Notes: generated by a model from the sequence alone, not told the origin. Shown: positions 23,497-31,792, numbered from the stretch's first letter. The stretch: DNA of 37,633 nucleotides from an uncultured Acidimicrobiales bacterium (GCA_938040365.1 CALHXU010000172.1:1-37633), one strand, 5' to 3'. Numbers and translations are program-made.

Positions 23497-25008
23497 ATGT
23501 CGCTTTCGATACTCGCCCAGGTAGCGCCCTTCGAGCGCCCCGCGATCGACTGGCACGCGCTCGCGCCTGAGATTGTGCTGCTGAGCTTCGGCGCGCTGCT
23601 CACGCTGCTCGATGTGATCTTCCTCGAGCGAGGTCGCAAGTACACCTCGACGATTGCGGGAATTGGCTTGCTCGCAACGCTGATCCCGGTGATCACCTTG
23701 GCGATCGATGGACAAGATCGTGTGCTCTTCAATGGCGCCTTTGTGGTCGACAACTTCTCGCTCATCATGAAGGCACTCTTCCTGCTTTCTGGCTACGTCG
23801 TCGTCCTTTTGTCGACGAACTACATTGCCGAAGGCGACTACTGGGAGAACGAGTACTACTCGCTCTTGCTCGCATCGATTCTCGGTATGGTGGCGATTTC
23901 GTCGGCCCGAGATCTCATCACCATCTTTGTGGCGTTCGAGTTGTTGTCGATCCCGGCATACCTCATGGCTGCGTGGCGCAAACGCGACCTCAAGTCGAAC
24001 GAAGCGGGACTGAAGTACTACCTGATGGGCGTGTTTGCATCGTCGATCATGCTCTATGGCATGTCGCTGCTTTATGGACTCTCAGGGTCGACGATCTTGG
24101 CCGAAATTGGCGAGGCTGCGAGCGATGGGCAATCGAACTCGGTACTGAGCCTGGCAGTCGTCTTCATTGTTGCTGGCTTTGCGTTCAAGGTCTCTGCGGT
24201 GCCATTCCATACGTGGGCGCCCGATACCTATGAGGGTGCGCCGACGCCGGTGACAGCCTTCTTCGCCGTCGCCGCAAAGGCCGCTGGCTTTGTGGCGCTC
24301 GTCCAAATCTTGTTCGTCGCGTTCTGGCAGCAGGCCGACGTCTACGAGCCACTGATTTGGATTCTCGCTGCGGCGTCGATGACCGTGGGTAACCTCATTG
24401 CGCTCCGTCAGACCAACATGGTTCGACTTGTTGCGTACTCCGGTGTTGCCTCTGCGGGATACATCCTCGCCCCACTCGCAGTAGCGGGCGGAAGTGCTGG
24501 GGTTGGTGACGAAGCGCTGCGCGCCGTCGTGACCTACCTCGTGATCTATGCCGCGATGAACCTCGGCGTCTTTGCTGTTGTCCTCGCGATTGCCCGAAAG
24601 ACCAAGTCGGCTGAGATCTCGAGCTACTCGGGCCTCTTCCACTATGCACCGGGCCTCACCGCCGCGATGACCGTCTTCTTGATGGCGCTTGCGGGCATCC
24701 CACCGCTCGGCGGGTGGTATGCAAAGTTCGTCGTGTTCCGCGCGTTGATCAACGCCGACACCTTCGGCGGATACTCGCTTGCGATCGTCGCTGCGGTCAA
24801 TTCGGTCGTTGCGCTCTACTACTACCTTTCGGTATTGCGCACGATGTGGGCCGATGACGCCCCCGACGGCGACCTCACCCCACTTCGCGTTCCGCCATCG
24901 CTCATCGGTGCGTTAGGTCTCACCGTCTTTGCGACCCTCGCCTTTGGTGTGTGGCCACGGATCGTCGACACCGTCTCTGATGTAACCCTCCTCGGGTTGG
25001 GCGGCTGA
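23497..25008 (+). CDS. nuoN: NADH-quinone oxidoreductase subunit N, NuoN (cluster 2)
   Basis: This is the proximal antiporter-like pump of the second complex, 503 residues. The functional Glu lies in TIFVAFELLSIPAY and the Lys in AFKVSAVPFHTWAPD, followed by TYEGAPTPVTAFF. A conserved MTVGNLIALRQTNMVRLVAYS segment precedes the later helices. It closes the nuo genes of this cluster. Its TGA stop is embedded in CTGA, which provides a possible CTG start for the downstream methyltransferase. Confidence 0.95.
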   Translation: MSLSILAQVAPFERPAIDWHALAPEIVLLSFGALLTLLDVIFLERGRKYTSTIAGIGLLATLIPVITLAIDGQDRVLFNGAFVVDNFSLIMKALFLLSGYVVVLLSTNYIAEGDYWENEYYSLLLASILGMVAISSARDLITIFVAFELLSIPAYLMAAWRKRDLKSNEAGLKYYLMGVFASSIMLYGMSLLYGLSGSTILAEIGEAASDGQSNSVLSLAVVFIVAGFAFKVSAVPFHTWAPDTYEGAPTPVTAFFAVAAKAAGFVALVQILFVAFWQQADVYEPLIWILAAASMTVGNLIALRQTNMVRLVAYSGVASAGYILAPLAVAGGSAGVGDEALRAVVTYLVIYAAMNLGVFAVVLAIARKTKSAEISSYSGLFHYAPGLTAAMTVFLMALAGIPPLGGWYAKFVVFRALINADTFGGYSLAIVAAVNSVVALYYYLSVLRTMWADDAPDGDLTPLRVPPSLIGALGLTVFATLAFGVWPRIVDTVSDVTLLGLGG

Positions 25009-26066
25009 GCTCAGCGCTGACTCCGCTCGACCGGCAGGTCCGCGAAGCAATCTCGGAGCGTGGGCCGATTCGCTACGAGGAAGTAGTAAACCTCGCGCTC
25101 TACGACCCTGCTCATGGCTTTTACGCCTCGGGTGGACACGCGGGAAGGCGCGGCGACTTCATCACGAGCCCAGAGGTTGGACCGCTCTTTGGCCACCTCG
25201 TCTCACGGGCGATCGATGCGTGCTGGGATCAGCTCGATCAACCCGAGGACTTTACCGTCGTCGAGTTTGGTGCAGGTCCTGGAACGCTCGCTCGGGCCAT
25301 CATGGCAGCGAATCCCCGCTCGGCCGGAGCGCTTTCCTACATTGCCGTCGAGCGATCGGAGAAACAGCGTCAGTTACATCCCGAGGGAATCGAGTCGGTC
25401 GGTGAATTGGCCGCTTCGCGAATCGGTGAAGGGTTCACTGGAATGGTGGTCGCGAACGAACTCCTCGACAATCTGTCGTTCGCTCCGGTTCGATGGGTCG
25501 ATGGTACGCCACACTACGGCCACGTCGACGTGGCCAGCGGTGTTGGCAGCCCGTGTAGCGCCGGTGATGACGAATTGGTCGAGGTCTTTCTTCCCCGCCC
25601 CGAACGAGATTCGTCGTACTTGCTTAGGGGTCGGTCTCGCTATGACCAACGCGAAGCCGGCGACTTGATCGATTGGCTCCGAAGCGACGTTTTTGCATCG
25701 GGAAAAATCCTGGTGTTCGACTATGCGAAGCAACGAAGCGAAGACGTCCGAGTCCGAACCTACAGCGACCACGGGCGGGCCGGGGAACCGCTTATTGGTT
25801 TAGGAACGAAAGACATCACGATCGATGTCGACCTCGAGGCTTTGCAGCAACGGTTTGGACCACCCACAACGACGATGCCTCAGGCGGAGTGGTTAGCGAA
25901 TCACGGCGTTTCAGAGTTGGTCGACGAGGGTAAGGCCATTTGGGAACGCGAGGCTGCGACCGGTGGTCTCGATGCACTACGGGCCATCAGTCGAGTTCGC
26001 GAAGCCGAAGCTTTGTGCGACCCGCAAGGATTAGGCGGTTTCACGGCGCTCGAATGGCTGGTTTGA
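25005..26066 (+). CDS. MidA/NDUFAF7-type SAM-dependent methyltransferase
   Basis: The protein has the family motifs LALYDPAHGFYA, GDFITSPEVGPLFG, the SAM-binding VVEFGAGPGTLA and VVANELLDNLSF. The homologous frame extends well upstream of the first in-frame ATG (25302), and no ATG, GTG or TTG lies between the frame's opening (24981) and 25302. The start is therefore probably CTG, either at 25005, overlapping the nuoN stop as CTGA, or at 25017. That gives 353 or 349 residues, normal for the family. The human homologue NDUFAF7 dimethylates an Arg of NDUFS2 (NuoD) during complex I assembly, which I place in the HRG motif. That Arg is present as Arg69 of the NuoD encoded here. Position after nuoN supports a role in maturing this complex. 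Confidence 0.9.
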   Translation: MSSALTPLDRQVREAISERGPIRYEEVVNLALYDPAHGFYASGGHAGRRGDFITSPEVGPLFGHLVSRAIDACWDQLDQPEDFTVVEFGAGPGTLARAIMAANPRSAGALSYIAVERSEKQRQLHPEGIESVGELAASRIGEGFTGMVVANELLDNLSFAPVRWVDGTPHYGHVDVASGVGSPCSAGDDELVEVFLPRPERDSSYLLRGRSRYDQREAGDLIDWLRSDVFASGKILVFDYAKQRSEDVRVRTYSDHGRAGEPLIGLGTKDITIDVDLEALQQRFGPPTTTMPQAEWLANHGVSELVDEGKAIWEREAATGGLDALRAISRVREAEALCDPQGLGGFTALEWLV

Positions 26067-26155
26067 CCCACTTTTCCGGCGATATCAGAAAAAATGATGA
26101 ACTTTATGAAGAAATGCCCTAGACGAGATGATACGAGTCGGGATACGTTCGTGTG

Positions 26156-26419
26156 ATGGAAAGCACGACACGAACCGCACTCGAAGTTGGCTTTAGCGAT
26201 CTTTCGATCGGTACCTACTCGGTAGGGCTGCCTCCGAGTCGCACGGGTGACCAAATCGTCGAGGCATACCTCGACTTGATTACCCTCGTCCGCCGTGATC
26301 GTCCGGAATACCTTCGCGACGAAGACTTCGCGACCCTCGCTGCCGAAACGAACCTCGAGCAGTCCTTCATCAAAAACCGCGTGAAGAACCATCTCGTTTC
26401 CGAGATCATCGCTAGCTAG
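26156..26419 (+). CDS. Small conserved-looking hypothetical protein
   Basis: I do not recognise this 87-residue protein. It is soluble, mixed charged and probably helical, with no Cys and no membrane segment. The second half (TGDQIVEAYLDLITLVRRDRPEYL... and EQSFIKNRVKNHLVSEII) looks like two or three amphipathic helices. The ATG at 26156 is preceded in frame by GTG at 26153. A weak ribosome site makes the choice uncertain by one codon. It stands alone between the methyltransferase and the acetyl-CoA synthetase genes on the same strand. The 86 bases upstream are AT-richer than their surroundings and probably include a promoter, but I see no clear -35/-10 pair. Confidence 0.65.
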   Translation: MESTTRTALEVGFSDLSIGTYSVGLPPSRTGDQIVEAYLDLITLVRRDRPEYLRDEDFATLAAETNLEQSFIKNRVKNHLVSEIIAS

Positions 26420-26472
26420 CAAAAGAGGCTCGAACCTCCTCGCTCCAAATCGCTTGCTTTGAACCAGCGGTC

Positions 26473-26520
26473 TAAAGTCGCCGCAGGGACAAATTTGTCA
26501 CGATGTGACGGGGGAGCAGG
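26473..26520 (+). promoter_or_regulatory. Promoter/operator region of acs1
   Basis: A plausible -10, TAAAGT (26473-26478), is followed by the perfect 12-bp palindrome GACAAATTTGTC (26488-26499) around the expected start point. An overlapping inverted repeat GTCAC-GAT-GTGAC spans 26497-26509. The strong ribosome site GGGGGAG (26510-26516) precedes the GTG of acs1. The -35 is not convincing. Repressor binding to the palindrome is an inference from its position. Confidence 0.45.
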
Positions 26521-26523
26521 ACT

Positions 26524-28518
26524 GTGAGCGAGCCAACGATTGAGGTGTACGAGGTCGAGGATCGGACCTTTCCGCCATCGGAAGCCTTTCAGGCAACAGC
26601 GTTATCTTCAGATCGATCGCTCTATGACGAGGCAAACGCCGATTACGAAGCGTTTTGGGCGCGCCAAGCCCGTGAGCTGATCACTTGGGACAAGCCGTTC
26701 ACCAAGGTCCTCGAGTGGGATCTGCCGTACGCCAAGTGGTTCAGCGACGGCCAACTCAACATGAGTTACAACTGCCTGGACCGCCACGTCGAGGCAGGCC
26801 GCGGCGACAAGATTGCGTATTACTTCGAGGGCGAGCCTGGCGATACCAAGACCTTCACCTATGCCGAGCTGCTCGATGAGGTGAAGAAGTTTGCGAACGG
26901 CCTCTTGGGCCTTGGCCTCGAGAAGGGGGACCGGGTCGCGATCTACATGCCGATGATCATCGAGCTGCCGATAGCGATGCTCGCGTGCAGTCGAATCGGT
27001 GTTGTGCACTCGGTCATCTACGGCGGGTTTAGCCCGGAGGCAATTCGAGGCCGGTGCGAAGACGCCGACTGCAAAGCGGTCATCACCGCGGACGCGGGCT
27101 ATCGACGAGGTGTTCCCTCAGGCCTGAAGCCTCTCGTCGACGAAGCGCTCGCCGACGGAGCGCCAACGGTCAACAACGTCATCGTGTACGACCGTTGCAA
27201 TACCGATATTGACATGGTTGAAGGACGCGATATTTGGTGGCACGACCTCGTTGCGGATGCGTCGCTCGATTGTCCGGCAGAACCAATGGATGCCGAGCAA
27301 CTTCTGTTCTTGCTCTACACGTCGGGGACAACAGCAAAGCCCAAGGGCATCATGCACACGACGGGCGGCTACCTGACCCAAGCGTGCTTCACCCACAAGT
27401 ACGTGTTCGATATCGACCCAGAGAACGATGTGTACTGGTGTGGCGCCGACATTGGCTGGATCACCGGTCACAGCTACATCGTTTATGGCCCGCTGACCAA
27501 CGGCGTCACGAGCTTGATGTATGAGGGGACTCCCGATACACCACGGATGGAAGAGCGGGTCGGTAACGACCGAGCAAACTGGCACAAGGGTCGCCTGTGG
27601 GACATCGTCGAACGTTACGGGGTGACCCAGTTCTACACGGCGCCAACCGCAATCCGAACCTTCATGAAATGGGGCGACGAAGAAGTCGAAGGCTATGACC
27701 TGTCCTCGATCCGAGTCCTCGGCACGGTCGGCGAACCCATCAACCCAGAAGCGTGGATGTGGTACCACGAAAACATTGGCAAGGAAGCTCGACCGATCGT
27801 CGACACGTGGTTTCAGACCGAGACCGGCGGCCACGTCCTCACGCCGCTGCCCGGCGTCGCAACGACCAAACCCGGTTCGGCGGTCGGCGGCATCCCAGGG
27901 ACCTTCCCCGAACTCGTCGACGACGCGGGAAATGTTATTACGAAGGGCGGCGGGTACCTCACGCTGGCGCGGCCGTGGCCATCGATGCTTCGTGGCATCT
28001 GGCGAAACCCCGAGCTCTACATGTCGACCTATTGGGAACAGTATCCCGGCCGCTATTTCTGTGGCGATGGTGCCAAGCTCGACGACGACGGGTACCTCTG
28101 GCTGTTAGGTCGGGTCGACGATGTGATGAACGTTTCGGGCCATCGTATCTCGACCACCGAAGTCGAATCGGCGCTCGTCGAACATCCAGCGGTCGCTGAA
28201 GCTGCGGTCGTCGGTGCAGCCGATGACCTCAAGGGCCAAGCGATCGTCGGCTACACAATCCTCGTTGCCGACGTCGAGCCAGGCGATGACATTCGCAGCG
28301 AGCTGTCCGATTTTGTTGCGACCAAACTGGGGCCGATCGCTCGACCTCGCGATGTCTACCTCGTCGATGACCTGCCAAAGACTCGTAGTGGCAAGATCAT
28401 GCGCCGGCTGCTTCGTGACATCGCCGCTGGAAACGCGCTGGGCGATACGTCGACCTTGGCCGACAGCGACGTGGTCGAGGCAATCCGAGTTGGTTCTGCC
28501 GAGGCAGACGAGGAGTAA
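26524..28518 (+). CDS. acs: Acetyl-CoA synthetase-like acyl-CoA synthetase, copy 1
   Basis: This AMP-forming ligase activates acetate or a related short acid to its CoA thioester through an acyl-adenylate. Of 664 residues, the P-loop-like A3 motif [19 protein letters not shown] is central, [16 protein letters not shown] starts the mobile C-terminal domain, and [17 protein letters not shown] holds the catalytic Lys usually controlled by acetylation. In the acyl pocket the residue matching Trp414 of Salmonella Acs is Phe430 (DTWFQTETGG), and the preceding ADVGWVTGH signature reads ADIGWITGH. That makes a slightly different pocket likely. The GTG start has an excellent ribosome site. A paralogue follows 111 bases downstream. 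Confidence 0.92.
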   Translation: MSEPTIEVYEVEDRTFPPSEAFQATALSSDRSLYDEANADYEAFWARQARELITWDKPFTKVLEWDLPYAKWFSDGQLNMSYNCLDRHVEAGRGDKIAYYFEGEPGDTKTFTYAELLDEVKKFANGLLGLGLEKGDRVAIYMPMIIELPIAMLACSRIGVVHSVIYGGFSPEAIRGRCEDADCKAVITADAGYRRGVPSGLKPLVDEALADGAPTVNNVIVYDRCNTDIDMVEGRDIWWHDLVADASLDCPAEPMDAEQLLFLLYTSGTTAKPKGIMHTTGGYLTQACFTHKYVFDIDPENDVYWCGADIGWITGHSYIVYGPLTNGVTSLMYEGTPDTPRMEERVGNDRANWHKGRLWDIVERYGVTQFYTAPTAIRTFMKWGDEEVEGYDLSSIRVLGTVGEPINPEAWMWYHENIGKEARPIVDTWFQTETGGHVLTPLPGVATTKPGSAVGGIPGTFPELVDDAGNVITKGGGYLTLARPWPSMLRGIWRNPELYMSTYWEQYPGRYFCGDGAKLDDDGYLWLLGRVDDVMNVSGHRISTTEVESALVEHPAVAEAAVVGAADDLKGQAIVGYTILVADVEPGDDIRSELSDFVATKLGPIARPRDVYLVDDLPKTRSGKIMRRLLRDIAAGNALGDTSTLADSDVVEAIRVGSAEADEE

Positions 28519-28526
28519 CCGCTCGC

Positions 28527-28616
28527 ACAAACAGGGTTGACCGGCAGTACGTACAAACTAACTAATTTGTCTGTGCCTCCCGTCTCGTAGGAGCCTTCTG
28601 CAATTTCGCTCCTACG
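28527..28616 (+). promoter_or_regulatory. acs2 promoter region with inverted repeat and leader hairpin
   Basis: A good -35 (TTGACC, 28537-28542) is followed after 16-18 bases by a weak -10 near TAACTAAT (28559-28566). ACAAAC occurs at 28527-28532 and 28553-28558. The second copy faces TTTGTC (28566-28571), giving the same half-sites as the palindrome before acs1. Downstream, CGTAGGAGC (28586-28594) and GCTCCTACG (28608-28616) form a perfect 9-bp stem with a 13-base loop ending 13 bases before the acs2 ATG, likely a leader hairpin. Confidence 0.5.
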
Positions 28617-28629
28617 TAGAGTCAACGCA

Positions 28630-30633
28630 ATGCCTGAACCCCTGCTGAGCGATTCGCCATTCGAGGTCTACGACGCTCCGACGCGCACGTTCGCCCCGTC
28701 CGAGGCACTCAAATCGACCGCACTCACGAAGGACGCCGCGCTCTACGAGGAGGCGAACGCCGATTACGAAGCGTTCTGGGCTCGCCAAGCGCGCGAACTC
28801 GTCACGTGGCACAAGCCCTTCACCAAGATCCTCGAATGGGATCAGCCACATGCGAAATGGTTCGGCGACGGCCAACTCAACATGAGTTACAACTGCCTGG
28901 ACCGCCACGTTGATGAGGGACGTGGGGACAAAGTGGCGTACTACTTCGAGGGTGAGCCCGGCGACACCCGAACCCTCACCTATGCCGAGCTGCTCGATGA
29001 GGTAAAGAAGTTTGCGAACGTATTGAAGTCGCTCGGACTTGAAAAAGGCGACCGTGTGGCAATAACCATGCCGATGATCGTCGAACTCCCGATAGCGATG
29101 CTCGCCTGCAGCCGAATCGGTGTTGTGCACTCGGTCATCTTTGGTGGTTTCAGCCCCGATGCGATCCGGGATCGTTGTGAGGACGCTGCGTGCAAGGTGG
29201 TTATCACCGCCGACGCGGGCTATCGCCGCGGTGCGCCCTCGGCGCTCAAACCAAACGTTGACCGAGCGCTCTCTGCTGGTGCGCCAACGGTCGAGCACGT
29301 CGTTGTCGTCGACCGCTGCGGAACCAAAATCGACATGGTCGAAGGGCGCGATATCTGGTGGCACGAAGCAATGGCAGATGCTTCGCTCGAGTGCCCCGCC
29401 GAGCCTATGGATGCCGAGCAACTCCTGTTTCTGCTCTACACGTCGGGCACGACGGCAAAGCCCAAGGGCATCATGCACACGACGGGTGGATATCTCACTC
29501 AGGTTGCCTTCACCCATAAGTACGTCTTCGACATCAAACCCGAAACCGACGTTTTCTGGTGTGCGGCAGATGTTGCTTGGGTAACCGGGCACAGCTACGT
29601 CGTCTATGGCCCGTTAAGCAATGGTGTTACGAGCGTCATCTATGAAGGCACGCCCGACACTCCCCGCGAAGACGAACGGATTGGCGCCGAACGGTCGAGC
29701 TGGCACAAAGGTCGCTACTGGGACATCATCTCCCGATATGGCGTAACCCAGCTGTACACCGCACCCACCGTGATCCGAACCTTCATGAAGTGGGGAGCTG
29801 ACACGGTCTCTGGATATGACCTTTCGTCGCTTCGAGTGCTCGGATCGGTAGGGGAGCCAATCAACCCCGAGGCGTGGATGTGGTATCACGACAACATCGG
29901 CAAGGGATCGTTGCCGATCGTCGATACGTGGTGGCAGACCGAGACCGGTGGCCACATGATCTCACCACTTCCCGCCGTGACGACAACAAAACCAGGATCT
30001 GCGTGTCACGGAATTCCCGGCGTGTTTCCCGAATTGGTCGACGATGCTGGTGTGCCCGTCAGCAAGGGCAGCGGCTATCTCACGATCGCAAAGCCTTGGC
30101 CTGCAATGCTTCGCGGCATTTGGGGCGACCCTGAGCGCTATCAATCCACGTACTGGGAGCGGTTTCCGGGCCGTTATTTCGCCGGTGACGGAGCAAGACT
30201 CGACGACGACGGCTACCTCTGGCTTTTGGGCCGGGTCGATGATGTCATGAACGTGTCCGGTCACCGCATTTCTGCGACCGAGGTCGAATCGGCGCTCGTC
30301 AACCACCAAAGTGTGGCCGAGGCTGCGGTGGTCGGAGCGAGCGATGATGTACGCGGACGGGCCATTGTTGGGTACACGATTCTCGCCGAGGATGCAGTTG
30401 TGACCGACGAGCTTCGTCGGGATCTCGCTACCCATGTGGCGGACACACTTGGCCCGATCGCACGGCCTCGCGACGTCTACCTCGTGAAAGATCTTCCGAA
30501 GACTCGGAGCGGCAAAATTATGCGGCGGCTGCTGCGTGACATTGCCGAGGGTGAGACGCTCGGTGACACCACCACGCTCGTCGACGAAACCGTCGTCGAG
30601 GCAATCCGACTCGGCGCCGCAGCTGCCGAGTAA
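28630..30633 (+). CDS. acs: Acetyl-CoA synthetase, copy 2
   Basis: This 667-residue AMP-forming acetyl-CoA synthetase is a close paralogue of the gene before it. It has the A3 motif [19 protein letters not shown], the hinge region [16 protein letters not shown] and the catalytic C-terminal [17 protein letters not shown]. The acetate-pocket Trp is conserved (Trp435 in [10 protein letters not shown]), so acetate is the most likely substrate. It would assimilate acetate into acetyl-CoA in the cytoplasm. The ATG lacks a strong ribosome site; the only good AGGAG nearby is locked in the 5' arm of the leader hairpin. Long nucleotide-identical blocks shared with copy 1 point to duplication with gene conversion. 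Confidence 0.94.
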   Translation: MPEPLLSDSPFEVYDAPTRTFAPSEALKSTALTKDAALYEEANADYEAFWARQARELVTWHKPFTKILEWDQPHAKWFGDGQLNMSYNCLDRHVDEGRGDKVAYYFEGEPGDTRTLTYAELLDEVKKFANVLKSLGLEKGDRVAITMPMIVELPIAMLACSRIGVVHSVIFGGFSPDAIRDRCEDAACKVVITADAGYRRGAPSALKPNVDRALSAGAPTVEHVVVVDRCGTKIDMVEGRDIWWHEAMADASLECPAEPMDAEQLLFLLYTSGTTAKPKGIMHTTGGYLTQVAFTHKYVFDIKPETDVFWCAADVAWVTGHSYVVYGPLSNGVTSVIYEGTPDTPREDERIGAERSSWHKGRYWDIISRYGVTQLYTAPTVIRTFMKWGADTVSGYDLSSLRVLGSVGEPINPEAWMWYHDNIGKGSLPIVDTWWQTETGGHMISPLPAVTTTKPGSACHGIPGVFPELVDDAGVPVSKGSGYLTIAKPWPAMLRGIWGDPERYQSTYWERFPGRYFAGDGARLDDDGYLWLLGRVDDVMNVSGHRISATEVESALVNHQSVAEAAVVGASDDVRGRAIVGYTILAEDAVVTDELRRDLATHVADTLGPIARPRDVYLVKDLPKTRSGKIMRRLLRDIAEGETLGDTTTLVDETVVEAIRLGAAAAE

Positions 30634-30666
30634 GCGACTGAGCGGGCGTTCACCGGCCGATCGGAA

Positions 30667-30672
30667 TAGGCT
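30667..30672 (+). promoter_or_regulatory. Candidate -10 element for htpX
   Basis: TAGGCT at 30667-30672 matches the loose actinobacterial -10 pattern TANNNT and lies in the 108-base gap between acs2 and htpX. No matching -35 is visible. A short inverted repeat (ACCC-N5-GGGT near 30683-30696) follows. The element would give a leader of about 65 bases. Confidence 0.3.
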
Positions 30673-30741
30673 TACTTCCAACCCTGTTGGGGTGAGTGAC
30701 CTGACGCGATCGCGCCACAAACGAAAGTATGAAGTGAACAA

Positions 30742-31635
30742 ATGAGTGAAGCCTCCTTTAAGAACACGACGAAGACGGTGTTTCTACTCGCCCTGCTCGG
30801 CGGCATCTTTATTGTCTTGGGCGGACTAGCAAGCGGAACGAGCGGCGCGACCATCGGCCTGATCTTTGGCCTCATGATGGTTGGTGGCAGTTACTGGTTT
30901 AGCGACAAGATCGCCATTGCATCGGCAAAGGCTGTTCCCGCTGACCGGGCGCAGTTCCCTGAGTACTGGGAGATCATGGAAGATCTCACCACTCGCGCCG
31001 AAATGCCAATGCCCCGCCTCTACATTTCGCCGAACCCGCAGCCAAATGCATTCGCGACTGGTCGTAACCCAAACAACGCGGCCGTTGCGGTAACCCACGG
31101 CCTCCTCCAAAAGATGACCTGGGACGAAGTCCGCGGCGTGCTCGCCCATGAGCTCGCCCACATCCGAAATCGCGACATCCTCATTGGTTCGATCGCCGCA
31201 TCGATCGGCATGGCACTCACCATGCTTGCTCGTCTCGCAATGTATGGGGGCTTCTACGGTGGCCGACGCAGCAACAACGATGGCAACCCGTTCGCACAGA
31301 TCGCGTTGATCATCCTGGCGCCGCTCGCAGCGACGATCATCCGATCGGCGATTAGTCGGAGTCGAGAGTTCCAGGCCGATGCGTCCGCTGCTCGACTCAT
31401 GGGCGATGGTGAGCCGCTCGCGCAGGCACTTGAACGTCTCGAAAGCCACGCCAACAACCATCTCGAGCCCGCGATGCACGTAAATCCTGCCCAAGCATCG
31501 AACTACATCATCAACCCCTTGAAAGAGGAGTTGAAGAATGACATCGGTGGCCTCGGTGGCTTCCGCAAGTTGTTCTCGACCCATCCGCCGACCGAAGCTC
31601 GGATCGCAGCACTTCGCTCTGGCGCTTGGCGCTAA
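30742..31635 (+). CDS. htpX: Membrane zinc metalloprotease HtpX
   Basis: HtpX is an M48-family protease that degrades misfolded membrane proteins. The 297-residue protein has two N-terminal membrane helices (about 13-31 and 33-52). The zinc-binding HELAH is at residues 136-140, two more hydrophobic segments follow (about 151-172 and 187-205), and the third ligand motif SREFQADASA comes next. The loop GGFYGGRRSNNDGNPF between the later helices is glycine- and asparagine-rich. The start is ATG 108 bases after acs2. The stop overlaps the ATG of a 43-codon membrane ORF (TAATG). Adjacency to a second nuo cluster is, as I recall, also seen in Streptomyces. Confidence 0.95.
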   Translation: MSEASFKNTTKTVFLLALLGGIFIVLGGLASGTSGATIGLIFGLMMVGGSYWFSDKIAIASAKAVPADRAQFPEYWEIMEDLTTRAEMPMPRLYISPNPQPNAFATGRNPNNAAVAVTHGLLQKMTWDEVRGVLAHELAHIRNRDILIGSIAASIGMALTMLARLAMYGGFYGGRRSNNDGNPFAQIALIILAPLAATIIRSAISRSREFQADASAARLMGDGEPLAQALERLESHANNHLEPAMHVNPAQASNYIINPLKEELKNDIGGLGGFRKLFSTHPPTEARIAALRSGAWR

Positions 31636-31766
31636 TGAGCTTTGAAATCGACGACAGCGACGAGGTCTACCCAACCTCTCCCGGGCGGATTCGAATGCTC
31701 CGGCTGCTCGCATTCGGACTTGGGGCCATCCTCTTTTTGTTCTTAGTACTCGCCCTTGCCTTGTAG
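31635..31766 (+). CDS. 43-aa single-span membrane microprotein coupled to htpX
   Basis: The ATG uses the last A of the htpX TAA, a coupling overlap like those of the nuo genes. The 43-residue product starts with an acidic segment (MSFEIDDSDEVY), passes through SPGRIRMLR with positive charges, and ends in a hydrophobic helix of about 19 residues reaching the C-terminus. The charge pattern predicts a tail-anchored protein with its acidic N-terminus in the cytoplasm. I recognise no family. It could modulate HtpX in the membrane, which is an inference from coupling only. Confidence 0.6.
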   Translation: MSFEIDDSDEVYPTSPGRIRMLRLLAFGLGAILFLFLVLALAL

Positions 31767-31786
31767 CGACGGAGCCAAACTTCGGC

Positions 31787-31792
31787 TACGAT
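31787..31792 (+). promoter_or_regulatory. Candidate -10 for tRNA-Tyr
   Basis: TACGAT at 31787-31792 fits the TANNNT pattern and would start transcription a few bases before the mature tRNA 5' end at 31803. The nearest -35-like hexamer, TTGTAG (31761-31766), is 20 bases away, longer than ideal. Confidence 0.35.

Noticed and set aside
25302-26066. ATG at 25302 as the methyltransferase start
   Set aside because: It would remove the N-terminal motifs and the SAM-binding loop that are clearly encoded in frame upstream.
26063-26068. TTGACC as -35 for the 87-aa gene
   Set aside because: It overlaps the end of the methyltransferase gene and has no -10-like hexamer at 16-18 bases.
26497-26509. CRP-type site before acs1
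   Set aside because: The halves are in the wrong orientation (GTCAC-N3-GTGAC rather than TGTGA-N6-TCACA) and the spacing is wrong.
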